Source of the DNA: Amblyornis subalaris
Taxonomy: Eukaryota > Chordata > Aves > Passeriformes > Ptilonorhynchidae
NCBI GenBank assembly: GCA_018881555.1
Contig: JACAXG010000093.1
Coordinates: 1,596,510-1,660,509, forward strand
Length of the DNA: 64,000 nucleotides
Direction: 5' to 3'
Positions 1 to 12,358 of this stretch are shown here, in pieces. Numbering within the stretch: the first letter of the stretch is position 1; each line of letters starts with the position of its first letter. The translations under genes were made by a program, and so were the position numbers. A model generated the notes under the pieces. The model saw only the letters and a program-made list of their open reading frames with translations, ran no database searches and was not told where the DNA came from.

Positions 1-629
1 ATTTCTGGAACTGCTGGGGATGTTAGCAGCAATGCCCCAAATAAGATTACCAGGAGGTGCAATTTTTTATAACAATAACAGTAACATTGATTTCCTTTGC
101 TTTATAACTTTGTTTTCATAAATATTGTCGAGTGTAATTGACAGGCATGTGAGTCAATGAAAATGGGACTTAACTGCTGAAAATACAGCGGGGGACTAAC
201 TTCTACTCACTCCCTGTGCCTTTCCAGCTCCTGGAAATATATTACTGCAGAGGAGTTGCACATTTTTCTTCCTTAAATACTCTTGAAAGCGTAGGGGCAA
301 AGAAAGGAATTCTGAGAGAATATTTGAGGAGCACAGAAAAATGTTTGTGACAAGTANGAACTGATGCCGTGGAGTATTAACCTAATGAAGTAATTCCTGT
401 GAATCCCTGAACCCACTAGAACAAAATCATAGGATATTTAACAGTTTGAATGATGTGGCATTCCTTTACTTACAAGCTGTTTTTTAATATGTGACATTTT
501 AATAAATAAATGACCCAATAGAGCTTTATTTCTCCTAATGACCCATTTTTGGGTTTTTTGGATCAACTTCTGTGTTGCTGATGCACTTAACACTCACCAG
601 GGCACTGAACAAAAGCAAAGGCCTTGAGT

Positions 630-1095
630 AGCAAGACCATGTGATTTATTATTGACTTTTCATACATAAAAAATGCAGTTAAAAAAAAAAAAAAGGAAAA
701 AAATTAAGTTCTGCAAGTATAAAGCTCATGACAGTATAAACCTGTTCGATACGTGACTTTTGGAGCAAACATGACATGACAAAATGCCCAAGTGGATGAC
801 ACAAAACCTGAGTGATAAAAACCTGCATTGACTGTAACACTGTGGCTGTTTTTGTCCTTCTCTACATGCCCACACACACCTGAACTGGGATGTGCCTGGG
901 CCCCGGAAGCCAAATCCAGATCTCAAATGTAAACNTTGCTGAGGAGGGGTCTCCCATCTCTTATCTGGGTTTTGTTCCATGGGTTTGAACCATTGGGTGG
1001 TGAAATCTTTGGAGTCATACATGGAGGTCTGCTGGCTAAAATACTCCCCCCTGGTCCTGCTGCTTGCTGGTTTGGGGTCCTGCACGTGGTGCGGC
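630..1095 (-). other. Weak candidate terminal exon, minus strand
   Basis: Seen: reading the minus strand from about 1088, an AG that could be an acceptor (GCACCACGTGCAG) opens a frame. It gives a hydrophilic, aromatic-rich peptide with the segments EYFSQQTSMYDSKDF and TTQWFKPMEQNPDKRW, ending near 936. There the sequence CAAnGTTTAC could be a donor if the N is G. A second frame downstream (913 to 704) is also open and ends in a stop at 704. An AATAAA signal lies on the minus strand near 643-648. Against it: the two protein-like stretches are in different frames, the gap between them is only about 55 bases (too short for a vertebrate intron), and I recognise neither peptide. It may be chance, a broken pseudogene, or the 3' exon of a noncoding transcript. 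Confidence 0.13.
681..694 (+). repeat. Poly-A tract
   Basis: A run of 14 A followed by GG and a further 7 A. It is a simple homopolymer with no adjacent CR1 or retrocopy that I can recognise. Confidence 0.85.
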
Positions 1096-2369
1096 AAACT
1101 GGGGCTCTTCCCTGCTTGGGAACACTTGCAATTGCCCAGAGTGATGGTTCAAAGTCCGACGTGAAACAACATCTGGGCAGCAGCGACAAAATTATTGCAG
1201 CACCTCTGGTGGAGAGGAGCATGAGTATCTCTAGGAGTTCTAGGCTGAGCCACGGCCTCTGGGCGTCTGTGTCCCTGTCCATAATCCATACATTCTGCCT
1301 TCCTTGAACAGAAGTGGGGAGAGGGAGAACAGTCAGATAAACCCAGTGAGGAAAATCCCACCCTGTGAGAATGTTGTATATACTGTTACTTTGGGCTTTG
1401 GAGGGCATTTCTGTGAGCAGAACAAAAAAACACTGCACAGCTGTGATTGCAAGGCAGTCTATTATCTGCATTATCTCTCCTTAGGATGGGCAGGAATTCT
1501 TCATTTCATGCATCATTTAAAACTTGCTACAGTGATCCCACAAAGTCAGTAACGATGCTAAGTACAAAACTTTAATAGTGTTGCTGTTCAGACACAAGGC
1601 ACCAAACTCATTTCCCTGCAAGCTGCAGCATTGGCTGATACCAGCACTCACTTGAAATATTGCAATCAGTCCAACGCTCAGGCGAACCCAACCAGAGCTG
1701 CCGGTGCAACCTCAGAATTTCCCATTTTTCCACGCTTTGGTGTGATTTATAGCTTGATGAAGTCTTATCTCCCCAGCCTACTGCCATAGGCTAATAGTCT
1801 GTAACAAAGCTCAGTCTCAAAAATGTCAAACATAATGAAAAAGGGAAAATCGCAGCAGAGGAAGTTGGTGGGAGCCTTTCCTGAGGGTGTCTGTCCTGGA
1901 GAGCACNGGGACTCTTGTGGTTCAGAACCCAGGCGAGCAGGGAGAAACTGTGCTGTGCCTCTGCCCGTGCCAGCACCAACCTCTCCCGCCACAGAGGTGC
2001 CCGTGGAACATGCGAGGAGACACACTGCCCTCTGCCAATCCAAGGAAAACACTGCTTCCCTCCCTCTAACAGCCCAGCAAAAGCCCAGCCGTGAGAGCCA
2101 AGGTGGATTTCCCAAGCTCCCGCTGGTCCNGTGCGAGGATGATCCCAGCAATTGCACCCTGAGGCCACAGCTGGGGTGACTGGGAGCAGATTCCCGCTGC
2201 TCTGGGGATGCCTGGGCACTGCCAGGGGCTGGAGCTGAGCAGTGTTTGGAGCATCAACCACAGCACTGCTGTTCTCTGCCCTTGCCCAGAGCAGCAGGAA
2301 TGAGCAGGTTTCCACGGAGCGCCACCTCCGAGGTGCAAAGTTCTCCAGAAAACACCATCTCAGGATATC

Positions 2370-2436
2370 AGAGGGTTGGAATTGATAGTCTTAAAGGTCC
2401 TTTCCAACCTTAATGATTCCATTATTCTATTCCTCC
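2370..2436 (+). mobile_element. CR1 LINE 3' tail fragment
   Basis: The words GGTTGGAATTGATAGTCTTA and AAAGGTCCTTTCCAACCTTA are followed by ATTCCATTATTCTATTCC. This matches the end of avian CR1 3' UTRs, where a 'ttggactagatgatcttaaaggtc' box is followed by ATTCTATG-like repeats. Only the last 65 or so bases are recognisable, and the 5' limit is not clear. It is not closely like the main CR1 type of this window. Confidence 0.6.
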
Positions 2437-4633
2437 TGCCAGAATTTTGAATAAAACACTGGTTATAGATCGGCAGCACTCCGTTCAGACCCACTCTCAC
2501 TCCCATTCCGTGGAACACTGCAACATTTCCGTGGTAAATTATCCTGGCAATAACTGCTAAACAACTGCTGTGCTTTGTTAAAAGATTGCCCCAAATGCTT
2601 NNGATTTCTATTTGGTGGCTCTGTNCTGCCTCACACCTNCCTCACCCATCAGGGACACGCTGTGACCCAGGGATGCAAGGAGAGGGGTGGCCAGAAGGGA
2701 GATTTGGCTCCCAGCTTTCCCAGCTTGAATTTCAGTTCCTTAAACCACCTTGTACGAGTCCTGTTTCCNCTTCTCCTATCTTCTTCTCACACATGTGAAG
2801 AGTGGAACAAGAGTTTCTATACAGGTCCCAGTCATTAAATAAGTGGATTTGTTGGATAAGGGCAATATTAAGTACAAAGTGTAAATAGTTTTATTNACTA
2901 AGCAGCTACACTACATCCCAGAATGTTTGGCCTTTGGCATCTCCAACCAGGAAAGCCCCAGGTGTGAAAATACAGGGAATGTCAAGAGAATCTGGTGACT
3001 AAGATGAGCCAAATGTTCTGTTTGAAAGCCNGTGGCTCACTGCACCTACCAGTGTCCACGTGCTGCTGCAACACAGAGGCAACTCACCTNAACTCTTTGT
3101 TCCTCAGGTTGCCTATCCATGAAATGGGGATAAATAGTGGCATGGGAAGCTTGTCTTTTGCAAACTTTAATTTATTAATGCCTGAATAATGCTTTCAGGT
3201 CCGATGGAAGATGTTGTGTAATTATAATAAATAGATATTGACTTCAAAGAGTCTCTGTAGATCTGGGCTTTTTGATCCCATTCTAAAACTGTAATTATCC
3301 CTATCCCANAGGCTTAAATATAAAATTCTACGAGTGCAGATTTTCATCTGTATTCTGCTGGTGCATGGTTGCACATTTTCCAGAGGAGGTGGTAGGATAT
3401 GGGCCCTCAGACAATAATGAGGGTAGATGGCTGTGTTTTTACCGAGGAATGTGGAATTTCTGNGGTGAACTGGGGCTGCATTGGCTTCATTGTGGGACCA
3501 GGAGGCTGTGCTCTTCTGGAACAGGAGCTCCCAGCTCCAAACACTTGTTGGGTGCATCCCTGGTGCCCCAGTTTGTAATTAATGAGTGATCAATGCTCTC
3601 ATCTGGGACAACGTGGCTNTGGTCGAGGGTGATCCCATCCACAGACATGGACCTGCACACCTCAGCACAGTGGCAAACACCCCAAAAATCCCTGCGGGTC
3701 AGGGACTGTGTTCTCAANGTGAGTTTATTCTTTCAGAATGTTGTCTTTTTATATTCTTATCAAGTGAAAGAGGCCAAACAGATTTTTCCCTCTACTCATT
3801 TTAATAAAATTGGCTTCCAGGCTGCGATGTCGGATGCCAAAACTCAACCTGGAAATGCTGGCAGCCTCATCACTCCAGCGACGCCAGCAGTGGTGTTGCA
3901 ATTATCAGTTGATCTCCTGTTTAAATACAACCCAGCGTGTGAGCTGAATACAGACAGGTCACAAAAAAAGCTGTGAAAAAGGTGGGGGGGGGGGCGGGAA
4001 AAATCCTTAACAATTCTAAAATGGGCTCAAGTCATAACATACAAATTGTTTGCTCAGCTAAAATGTGCTAAACCAAAACAAATTAAATGTAGCAGAGAAT
4101 ACGATAGCAGAAGGGTGAAAGTCATTTCAACAAAAGTAAAAAGAATTGGCTTTTCCTTCCAGTCATCTGCATGGTTTTGGTTACCCAGACAGATGGAAAA
4201 TCGTGTAAAAAAAAGGAAGAAATTGCCATCAGAAATTGCAATCAGATGCTGATATAGTAGAGGGCCACTTTGGGGGTCTTTTCCTTGCCCACTTGCTCCA
4301 GCTCTGGAATCCAGAAGTGCTGTATGGTGGGTTTAGCTGGGACTGGATGTGCTGAAGAAATCCCAGCTCTCCTGCTGACCCCTCACCAGCATCTCCCAGA
4401 GAGCCACCTCCATGGGAATTACCCAAAACACACTCCAAAGCGTTTTGGGGCTAAATCAGACCAACAGCCAGTGGCGGGAAATGGTGTGAGGTTCTTGTCT
4501 GCTCTGGGTACAAAATACAGAGTTATAATTGTGATCTTCTAATACCTGAAGGAAAACCACAGAAATGAGGGAGGGGGACTTTTTCCAAGAGCTTGGAGTG
4601 ACAGGACAAGGTGGAATAGCTTCAAAATGACAG
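2437..4633. other. Unique noncoding sequence, N-rich
   Basis: No gene or known interspersed repeat is visible. Single Ns are unusually dense between 2.6 and 3.7 kb. The only simple-sequence feature is the G run near 3,984. Open frames reach 127 codons but are unrecognised and interrupted by Ns. Confidence 0.6.
3984..3998 (+). repeat. Poly-G run
   Basis: Eleven consecutive G, one C, then GGG. A homopolymer of this kind is prone to length variation and sequencing error. Confidence 0.85.
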
Positions 4634-4872
4634 AGTAGGTTTGGATTGGATATCAGGAAGGAATTCTTCCCTGTGAGGGTGGTGAGGCCTTGGCACAGGT
4701 TGCCCAGAGAAGCTGTGGCTGCCCCTGGATTCCTGGAAGTGTCCAAGGCCAGGCTGGATGGGGCTTGGAGCAANCTGGGANAGTGGAAGGTGTCNCTGCC
4801 CATGGCAGGGGGCTGGAAATANATGATTTTTAAGGTCCCTTCCAACCCAGGCCATGCTACCATTCTGTGATC
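4634..4872 (+). mobile_element. CR1 LINE, 5'-truncated, 3' end present
   Basis: The fragment begins in the last part of CR1 ORF2. The plus-strand frame reads MDIRKEFFPVRVVRPWHRLP followed by REAVAAP and LEVSKARLDGAW, which is the conserved C-terminus of the CR1 endonuclease/reverse-transcriptase polyprotein. The 3' UTR follows (GTGGAAGGTGTC, CCCATGGCAGGGGGCTGG, AAGGTCCCTTCCAACCCAGG) and the end is near CATTCTGTG. The copy carries four Ns and a 3-base insertion after GCTGCCCCT relative to the other copies here. It is non-functional. Confidence 0.93.
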
Positions 4873-6715
4873 TATAACTGCATTTTATATTTNTACCACA
4901 ATAATGTCTCCTGGATTTTCCTGCTTTCCTTAACAATGGAGAATATATAATAGGTGGAGATGCTCTAAATCCTGAAATGCCAAACACGCCCTTGATGGAC
5001 AGGTGGCCAAGGGCTAACANCTTTCTGCTGCAGGCAGCCCGGGCAGCGTGTTGGGAGCAGCTCCTCATGATGGGGAGCCAGAATGGGGCCATTTGAGATA
5101 TCAGAGGAACAGGATTTCACAAGTCAGAGGGGTGCAGAGAGGGCAGCTGCTTTCACAATATTTAACACACTNGCTTTCATGCCACTTTCAGGCCAGATTT
5201 TGCCTAAAAAAGAACTGTTAGATAGCTCCCCAAACTGCGATAAGAACCCGTAGCTCTAATATTCCAGTATTAGCATCTGTTCTTTCTTAGGTTACCCCCT
5301 TAAATTTCTTTTTTTCCGACTTGAAAACAAATCCAAAGAGTCCTAAACTCTAACAAATTACCCAGCAGAGCATATGAGTGGTTACAGGTTTCCAGCTCCA
5401 CTGGAAACANGCCGGTCTCCAAACTGTGCGCAGAGAATCCAACACTTCGAGCCCAGCTCTCCTGCCAAGACATGTGTCCAAAAAAACCCAGATGCCTTCA
5501 GTGTTTTATTACATGCAGCACTGAGCAGCTCAATGGCTGGGAGAGCAGTAGCCAGGAATATTGGGAAACTGCAGATGCAAACACATACACACACACAGAA
5601 ATATGCGGGCCTGTGACTTTAGCACCGGTGAACATCGGGCTCGCTGCTCAGGATGNGAGCCTCTTCCAAGCTGGGATAACNTGGGATAAAAACAGACTGT
5701 TCCTTCGCAGGCAAATTCGGATCTGGTGCAACTCGATACGGCAGAACTTTGGAACTANCTTAGGGGTGTTTAATAATGCCCACAAGGTTCGTACTCTCAG
5801 ATTCAGTGTCAGAAGAAGGGGTAAAATAAAGTTTGGAATGACCTCTAAGTAAGAGTTGAACAGGCAATGGAGTGCTGAGATCATGGGAACAGATTTGGAT
5901 GTGCCCACCAGTATCCTCCAACACTATAACAAATTGAAATTTCTTGCATTAGTGGTCAGAAAAGGCTGAGATGCTGCTGGTGATCAGATTAAATCTTGAG
6001 CACAAATGTGANTTTTTACTGCTGCGTTTATTTATTCTTTTTCTTTACTCATCTTGTTCTATATTTGGTTCACACACACAGTTACCAAAACATGGCTTTA
6101 CAACCACAACCATTCACAGAAGGGCTCAAATGCATGGAAGTTTACATCAAGCTGTAATCAGGGAATCCAAAATCTCTGGGATTATTTAAAAAAGAATTTG
6201 TAAAAAGTTAAAAAGAATTAAATAAACACATCATAAACTTAACTGATTTTTTTTGATGTTACACATGATTGTATGAATTTTAGATTTTTTTCAATAATTA
6301 TTCCATCTATTTAAAATGTACACATGGAAAAGTATCAAGGGACTCATCCCCTAAGACATGTTATGTTTCTTGGGGATACCAATAGGAAGAATAAACCTTT
6401 GCTGGATGGATGTTGAGTTTATGGAAGAAATTAATAGATTATTAGTATTTAAATGTAATTACTCCAATGGGTCCATCCTTGTGTCTGAAGACACAATGTG
6501 AAGGGGAAAAGTGCAGGCTGTTATAAGGAAAAAATGGATGTTTGACCTTTTGACCTCCATTAGGATGTTACTTCCCAACTCTGGAATCATCTCCAGAGAA
6601 GGCTGGCAGGGTTGGAAGTAGATTTTTAGTGACAGCTCTGTTGTATCCCAGGAAGGAGATGGGGATGAGTTCCTTATAAGGCAGGAGCAGGATATGAGGC
6701 ATGGGAATCTCATGA
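4873..6715. other. Unique noncoding sequence
   Basis: No gene or interspersed repeat recognised. A short CA-rich stretch occurs near 5,583-5,599. From 6.2 to 6.45 kb the sequence is strongly AT-rich. The open frames here are short and overlap on both strands. Confidence 0.55.
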
Positions 6716-7244
6716 GGCTCTGGAGCCTTGGGGGCCACTCTGATGTTTGAACTGTGCTCAGCTCTGGGGTCCCCAGCACCAGAAGGTCATGGACATATTG
6801 GAAGGAGTCCAGAGCGGGTCAAGGGGATGCTCCAAGGCCTGGAGCCCCTCTGGAGCCAGGCTGGGAGAGCTGGGGGTGTTCACCCGGAGAGGAGAAGGCT
6901 CCAGGGAGACCTCAGAGCTCCTTCCAGTGCCTAAAGGGGCTCCAGGAGAGCTGGAGAGGGACTTGGGACAAGGGATGGAGGGATAGGACAAGAGNAATGG
7001 CTTCCCACTGCCNNAGGGCAGGGTTAAATGGGATATTGGGAAGGAATTGTTCCCTGTGAGGGTGGTGAGGCCCTGGCACAGGTTGCCCAGAGAAGCTGTG
7101 GCTGCCCCATCCCTGGAAGTGTCCAACGCCGGGTTGGACGGGGCTTGGAGCAACCTGGGACAGTGGAAGGTGTCCCTGCCATGGCAGGGGGTGGAAATGG
7201 ATGGGCTTTAAGGTCCTTTCCGACCCAAACCNCTCCATGACTGT
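6716..7244 (+). mobile_element. CR1 LINE, longest plus-strand copy
   Basis: About 530 bases of CR1. The 5' part (from about 6,716) corresponds to the ORF2 stretch that in CR1 encodes the 'vqfWaPq..kdie.LE.vQrra' region; here it is TGTGCTCAGCTCTGGGGTCC followed by GGAGTCCAGAG. Next come AGGAGAAGGCTCCAGGGAGA ('EKRRLRGD'-like), GGACAAGAGnAATGGCTTCC ('DRTRGNGF'-like), and the common 3' block with GTGAGGGTGGTGAGGCCCTG. It ends at AACCnCTCCATG. Frameshifts relative to ORF2 are present, since the recognisable protein pieces fall in different frames. Confidence 0.93.
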
Positions 7245-8521
7245 GTGTGCTGTGAGGGTGGGAAGTTCACAGTGATTTTCCTTGGCAATTTTCATTTTTT
7301 TCTTCCTCTTTCCTTTGACCAGTCCTTTTCTCTTTGTTGCAGTCCCAGTGCAANGTTTGCTGTCCTTTCAGCAACAGGTTTCTCCATTTCACTGCTGCCC
7401 CGCTGGCCCTGGATGCTGGGGCTGCCAAGGGCTGGGCCTTGGAGACCACGNAGAGGCATTTGCCATGCCCAACCTCTGCTCAGAGGCATTGTCAGGTTAA
7501 CGACCTGCAAAGATCTGCACAAACACCGCGGGAAGATTTGCCAAAAACGTTGGCACGTTTTTGTTGGCCCCACAGCCACACATTAGGACGATAGCGAGGG
7601 GCCAGTTTGTGGATACGAGGCTCGGGCAGTGTTGGGAACAAAGGGACCGAGGAACAAGTGAGGTGACTCCTGAAGAGCTACTGGGGACACCAGTGGCTTG
7701 AGGGGCCACAAAACCCTGTGGGATCTCTCGGGAGATTTCAACTCTGTTGAAAGGACAAACTGGATTTCTGTGCACTGCCAGCTCGGCCCCTCTGCTGTGG
7801 CCTCTGACTTCTTGGCCAGGTTTGCAGGAACGGTATTTTCCCCTCCGCTCCCAGGCATGGAGAAGCGAAGGAAAAGGTGAAATGGGACTGGGGAAACACG
7901 AGAGCCGTAAGAGCAGCGGGGGCTGACACGCTGGGTGGTCACCCAGCACTACCTGAGACATCCCACTCTGCAGGGAGAGGAACGAGGCTGTCAGCCCCTG
8001 CCAGAGGGAACAGCAAGGCTGGTCTTTAATCATTCCNCACATGAAATGTTCAACCGTATTTCAGTTTTCAGCAGACAACACACATAACAAATGTAAAATT
8101 TAGATAAGGGGACGACTGGAAAACGCAGCTGATTGAAACAGGCAGAATTCATGTGCTTCTCTTTTAAAAGAGTTTCTAAAATTGGAGTTATTTTGCCAGA
8201 TGGGACTCTCATTATAGGATAGTTTGGTCCTTTGAGTGAATGAAGGGCTCTCCNCTTACATGAGCAAAAATGTCCCGAGGAGTTTCAGCGGTGTTTATTG
8301 AAGCCCATGAAAACCGTACACAGTCATGAATTCCAGAGCCGGAGTATGCCCAGGCCTTTTCCAAGCACACAGCAACACCTCTCTCACTGCCTGTAACTAC
8401 AAATAAGGCTGAAGGAACTGTTCAGTTTTTTTATCTGAGAGATTTTACCAGAGCTCTCGAGTGCTGCTCTGCAGTATCTGCTGGAGGTCGGGGCCTGAGG
8501 CAAGAATTGGGCTCACCCCGT
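7245..8521. other. Unique noncoding sequence
   Basis: Moderately GC-rich single-copy sequence. Frames up to 181 codons exist on the minus strand (7497-8042), but equally open frames occur in other registers and no family is recognisable. I treat all of them as chance. Confidence 0.55.
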
Positions 8522-8645
8522 GACAGAATCACAGAATGGTTTGGGTTGGAAGGGATCTTAAGGATCATCTCATTCCATGAGCAGGAACACCTTCCACTAG
8601 ACCAGGNTGNCTCAGAGCCCCTTCCAGGCTGGCANGCTGGAACCT
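8522..8645 (-). mobile_element. CR1 LINE 3' end fragment
   Basis: Read on the plus strand it starts ACAGAATCACAGAATGG and TTTGGGTTGGAAGGGATCTT, the reverse complement of the CR1 3' end. CACCTTCCACTAGACCAGG follows. The internal part is degraded (three Ns in about 30 bases at 8,607-8,635). Only the last ~125 bases of the element remain. Confidence 0.88.
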
Positions 8646-9429
8646 GAGCTGCTCCTCTGTGTGCACATGAACTCCCCACATTTTCCACACTTCCCTGTGT
8701 TCATTTCAATGATCACTTCAGTGTGACTTTCTCCCTTTACCTATTTCCCCTTGTGAACTTGGCCAAAATGAATTTGAGATACTTTTGGGAGATTCTGGTG
8801 TTTGGAAATTTGGTGCTGAAACACTTTGTGAAAAAGAGTTTCCTTTGCAATGTTAGTTATTAACACAAAGCTCAAGGCACTGCAAAAACTACCCAGGTAT
8901 GGAGGGATGTTCCCTTCAAGTTTGATTCAGCAACAGATCCCTTTGAAAATCANCATATCAACTGCATTAGGCAGGAACTGTAAAAAAAAGCTATTAAAAA
9001 TGTGTTTGGATAACAAGCANGTGTTTATACATGTATCTATTTATCTATTTATCTATCTATTTAAAAAATGCTATGTTGTATACCGGAGAACAGCTGTTTG
9101 ATTTGATATTAAACAAGACTTAAAAGTTATTAACTCTTTAATTTCATCCTGAACTGTCTCTGATGCTGCTGTTGAATGCAAAGGCATTCACTGTGCTTTG
9201 CAAGGAACTTAAACCTGTACAATTCATCCCTATTATCTCTTGCATTCAGAAAGTGACATTTACCTGGCTTTAAAGACTCTTCTTTCAACTTTTTNAAAAT
9301 CTATGTGCTAATCAGCCTTTTGGTTTTCATAACTTGAAAATTGGTAGAAAGCTACATGATTCATTTTGAGAATATTTAGTCCTTTGTTTTATTACACGAG
9401 ACAGATCAATGCTTCATTTGCTCGTATTT
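8646..9429. other. Unique AT-rich sequence with short tetranucleotide run
   Basis: No gene recognised. It holds the ATCT/TTTATCTA stretch at 9,034-9,062, listed separately. The remainder is AT-rich single-copy DNA. Confidence 0.5.
9034..9062 (+). repeat. (TATCTATT)-like microsatellite
   Basis: Short interrupted array of ATCT and TTTATCTA units, about 29 bases. Confidence 0.8.
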
Positions 9430-11640
9430 GACCAGCGCTTCTTTAGGAACTGCTTTTTGTTTTAGTAAACATTGACAATTTTATTTCTTCAGCTCCTCGA
9501 AAAACCACTTCATGCGTACTCATGTAAAGAATGCTCCTGCAAATGGTTGGCACAATCCCGCATTGATTAGAGAGGAAATTGAGATTAAAAGAGAAACCTG
9601 CCAGAGAATTATCTGTAAATAAAAGCACATTCAGCACCGTGCCGNTGCCTCTCGGAAAACAATCCCTGTGCTCTTTGTGTTGCGCTCCTCTTTTTAACAG
9701 CACAAACTTCTGCCTTTGTATCACAATCAGAATTCGAATGTCTTTGCCTCTTGTCATCTGGCCTCTGGAGCTGAGAGTGATATAAACGGGATATCGCTGG
9801 TAAATGTCACGGGTGCTGACGAGATGTCAGCAGACCACAGCTGAGAGCTCTGGAATTCAAATCAAGAGAGACTGATCCTTATCTCAAATGATGTGTTTGA
9901 GATTCCTCGCCCCTTCCCAAATTTGCTGCGGCTCCAGCACGCGAGGCCGAGGCTACCGGAGGATTTCCCTCTGCTCTAAAGGCTGCAAACTCCTGGAAAT
10001 TCGGCGCAGTCAGGACGAGAGGCTCTTAACTGAAGTAAAAAGAAAACCAGGCAGGCACTTTCTTGTGAGCTCTGAATTTTATGAGTCGGTACTTCCGAGG
10101 GTTGTTCCACCTTGTGCACATTTAACCCGAGCCCAAATGCACTGATGTGCTGTCCTGGTTTAAAAGTAGGTGGGAAACTGCCTTACAGACACAGTAAATG
10201 CTATTTTAGGATTAAACCTCTCGAATCCCTCAGCTTACTACGCGGGTTACAGCAAGATGCTCCGCTAATGAATCATCATTGAGCAGCTGCATTTGCATAA
10301 CGGAGGGAAGATGAGGCACCACACAGCGAGGGCAGCCTCTAATTTATGAACAGGAGACCAGATTCATTTTTTTACAACATTTTTTTTCCATTTATGTTTT
10401 TATATGTCAATGTAAAAATGTTTCCATGGAGACTGTAAAGGTTTTTATTAAAAGGTCGATAATATACCTCCTACATAATAATTTAAGCAACTTGAGTGAA
10501 ACCTTATGATCTTGTTTTTCGACATGTTCCAGTTGGCGTTTTTCCTCCATTGTAACCTGTGCCAGAAAAATGCAGCGAAACTGTAAAACCTGGGAATGTG
10601 GCATTGTAGCAGTACATATATATAGATATAAAAATATTAATGTTTGGAGGTAAAAAATACATTAGCACGATAAAAGTGAGTTGGCCGGGTGCTGTGGTTA
10701 CGTAATACCTGGTGTTAACATGTAGCATGTACTGCTTATGCTACACCAGCATATTTTGTGATATATAATCCAGTGTTTATCTATATTCAAATTAGAATCT
10801 ATATTTTTACCCTGTTCTCTGGAGACGTATTATTTAAACAATCTCAGTCACAAAAAATAAACGTAAGGACTAAAGCTAAAATAACTCTGAAGGATTTTTC
10901 CCAGTCCTGATTACACTGCACTCTCTGCTGTCTTAATATATCTTTAATTATTATAACTGATCTGAACACAAAGGGGACGGATTCTCAGCTGCAGGGACTT
11001 GGCTTGGCTCCACGGAAATTTCCAGCGGAAGGGGGTTAACTTTCACCAGGAGTAAATCAGACCCGGCTTCGTATTTCCTGCCCTATCTGCTTCTGCCCTT
11101 TGCGTTTTGCTGGTCTGAGCCAAATTGTGAACAAACCCCCGACCTCTGCTCTGCCAGGATTCGCTCTTTGCCTTCTCCCTGATGTCTCCTGCTCCTCGGC
11201 TCTGGAATGAGGAGGCACGGAAAGCCGCAGACGCCGGTTCTGCATCGGCGCTTCCTTGGGTTTCCAGGCACAACTGGAACGGGAGGGGAGGGAGCCCAGG
11301 GCTGGTGGCTGCAGCCGGAGGGTGTGAGGGGTTTATGTGCTCTGGGATAATGTTCATCCCAGGGAACATTTGCCCTGAGCTGTAGCTGAGGACACCACGG
11401 ATCCGGAACCGGCAGGAACANACGCACAGTTCCCTGAGCCAGCGCCACTCCACGGATAACAAACATCCAGTGCCACTCCAAGGATGACAAACCCACTTCA
11501 CCTTCCTGAAAGGCAACTTTGCAAGCGCAGGAAACTTCCCAGCATTTGCATAACCTTAATCTTCTGGTGAACGTTTGCAGATTCCCCACTCTTGCGTTCA
11601 GCAGCCAAGTCGCTAACGCGAGTCCTTTTAACTCTGTGCT
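9430..11640. promoter_or_regulatory. Candidate conserved noncoding block
   Basis: About 2.2 kb without recognisable repeats. The sequence mixes AT-rich stretches with CpG-containing unique segments (9.9-10.1 and 11.1-11.45 kb). It contains two copies of GCATTTGCATAAC (10,289 and 11,542), each with the POU octamer ATTTGCAT. There are also CAGCTG boxes near 10,285 and an ACAACTTC/CTTTGTGT-type SOX-like word near 9,680. Motif content is seen; enhancer function is inference. The minus-strand frames at 11,043-11,589 are overlapping and unrecognised. Confidence 0.25.
11444..11498 (+). repeat. Two-copy 28-bp tandem duplication
   Basis: GCCACTCCACGGATAACAAA is repeated 28 bases later as GCCACTCCAAGGATGACAAA. 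The two units differ at two of the first 20 positions, so the duplication is not very recent. Confidence 0.75.
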
Positions 11641-11726
11641 TTTTGATTAACCAGTAGTATCTGGGAATAATAATTGGTCATGGCCATCCATCCTACGGGG
11701 TTGATTAACTGGGAATAAGCTACACA

Positions 11727-11787
11727 TTTTTTTCCTTCTTTTTTTCTTTTCTTTTTTTTTTTCTCTCTTTCCTTTTTTTTTTTTTTT
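11727..11787 (+). repeat. Polypyrimidine (T-rich) tract
   Basis: About 60 bases of T interrupted by single C bases and short CTC groups. It ends in an unbroken run of 15 T. Confidence 0.9.
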
Positions 11788-12358
11788 CAACTGTAAAGCT
11801 TTTCTGTGGTAATTCCACCATTCATTAGGATGGAGAAATTGGCTCCAAACCAAGTACATCTGCCAAAGCCATTATTTCCATCATCACACTCTGCATCAGT
11901 CTGCAGTGCAGCCTTGTAGGAAGACAATGTTCTGTCCCCTTGTGGTTCTTAAGTTATGGGTAAGGAGCTTACATATATTAAAAGGAGGGTCTTCACTTAG
12001 TCTCTTAATCTTTATGAGCACTAATANTAGTCAACTTTGTTTCCAAAATTTAGAAACACTTGCTTTCAACATAGAAGGGTTGCACATGTTAGAAGATAAG
12101 TCTCGGTGCAGTGAGATTAGGATTCCACGTTTTTGTCAAATATCTCCACATTTCAGATTTTAGAAAAGAGGCTTCTGTAGCTTTAACACATATGCTCGTC
12201 CTCCTATACTTACATTCTGTATCTTTAAGAGGATAATTGCTGAATTGAAATTTGAGAGTGTTATCTTAATAACCAATTACTCAAATAACTTTGAAATTGG
12301 CTTAAATTGGCTCGTCATGCTACATTTACCTGAATCTTTTTATGGGAAAGTTAGGAAC

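Larger units (their letters stand above)
1..2369. other. Unique noncoding sequence
   Basis: AT-rich single-copy sequence with no recognisable repeat and no gene I can name. It holds a 14-base A run at 681-694. The stretch 704-1471 is open in more than one minus-strand frame and is listed separately as an exon candidate. From about 1.8 to 2.3 kb the sequence becomes GC-richer and is open on both strands, which I read as compositional. Single N bases occur at 357, 935, 1907 and 2130. Confidence 0.6.

Noticed and set aside
923..1471. 182-codon minus-strand frame as a full gene
   Set aside because: No recognisable domain, low-complexity composition, and another frame over the same bases looks more protein-like. 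Kept only as a weak exon candidate.
10149..10185. TGTCCTGGTTTAAAAG as a possible start of an endogenous-retrovirus LTR
   Set aside because: Only the first dozen bases resemble avian LTR starts. No LTR end, polyadenylation context, primer-binding site or second copy is present.
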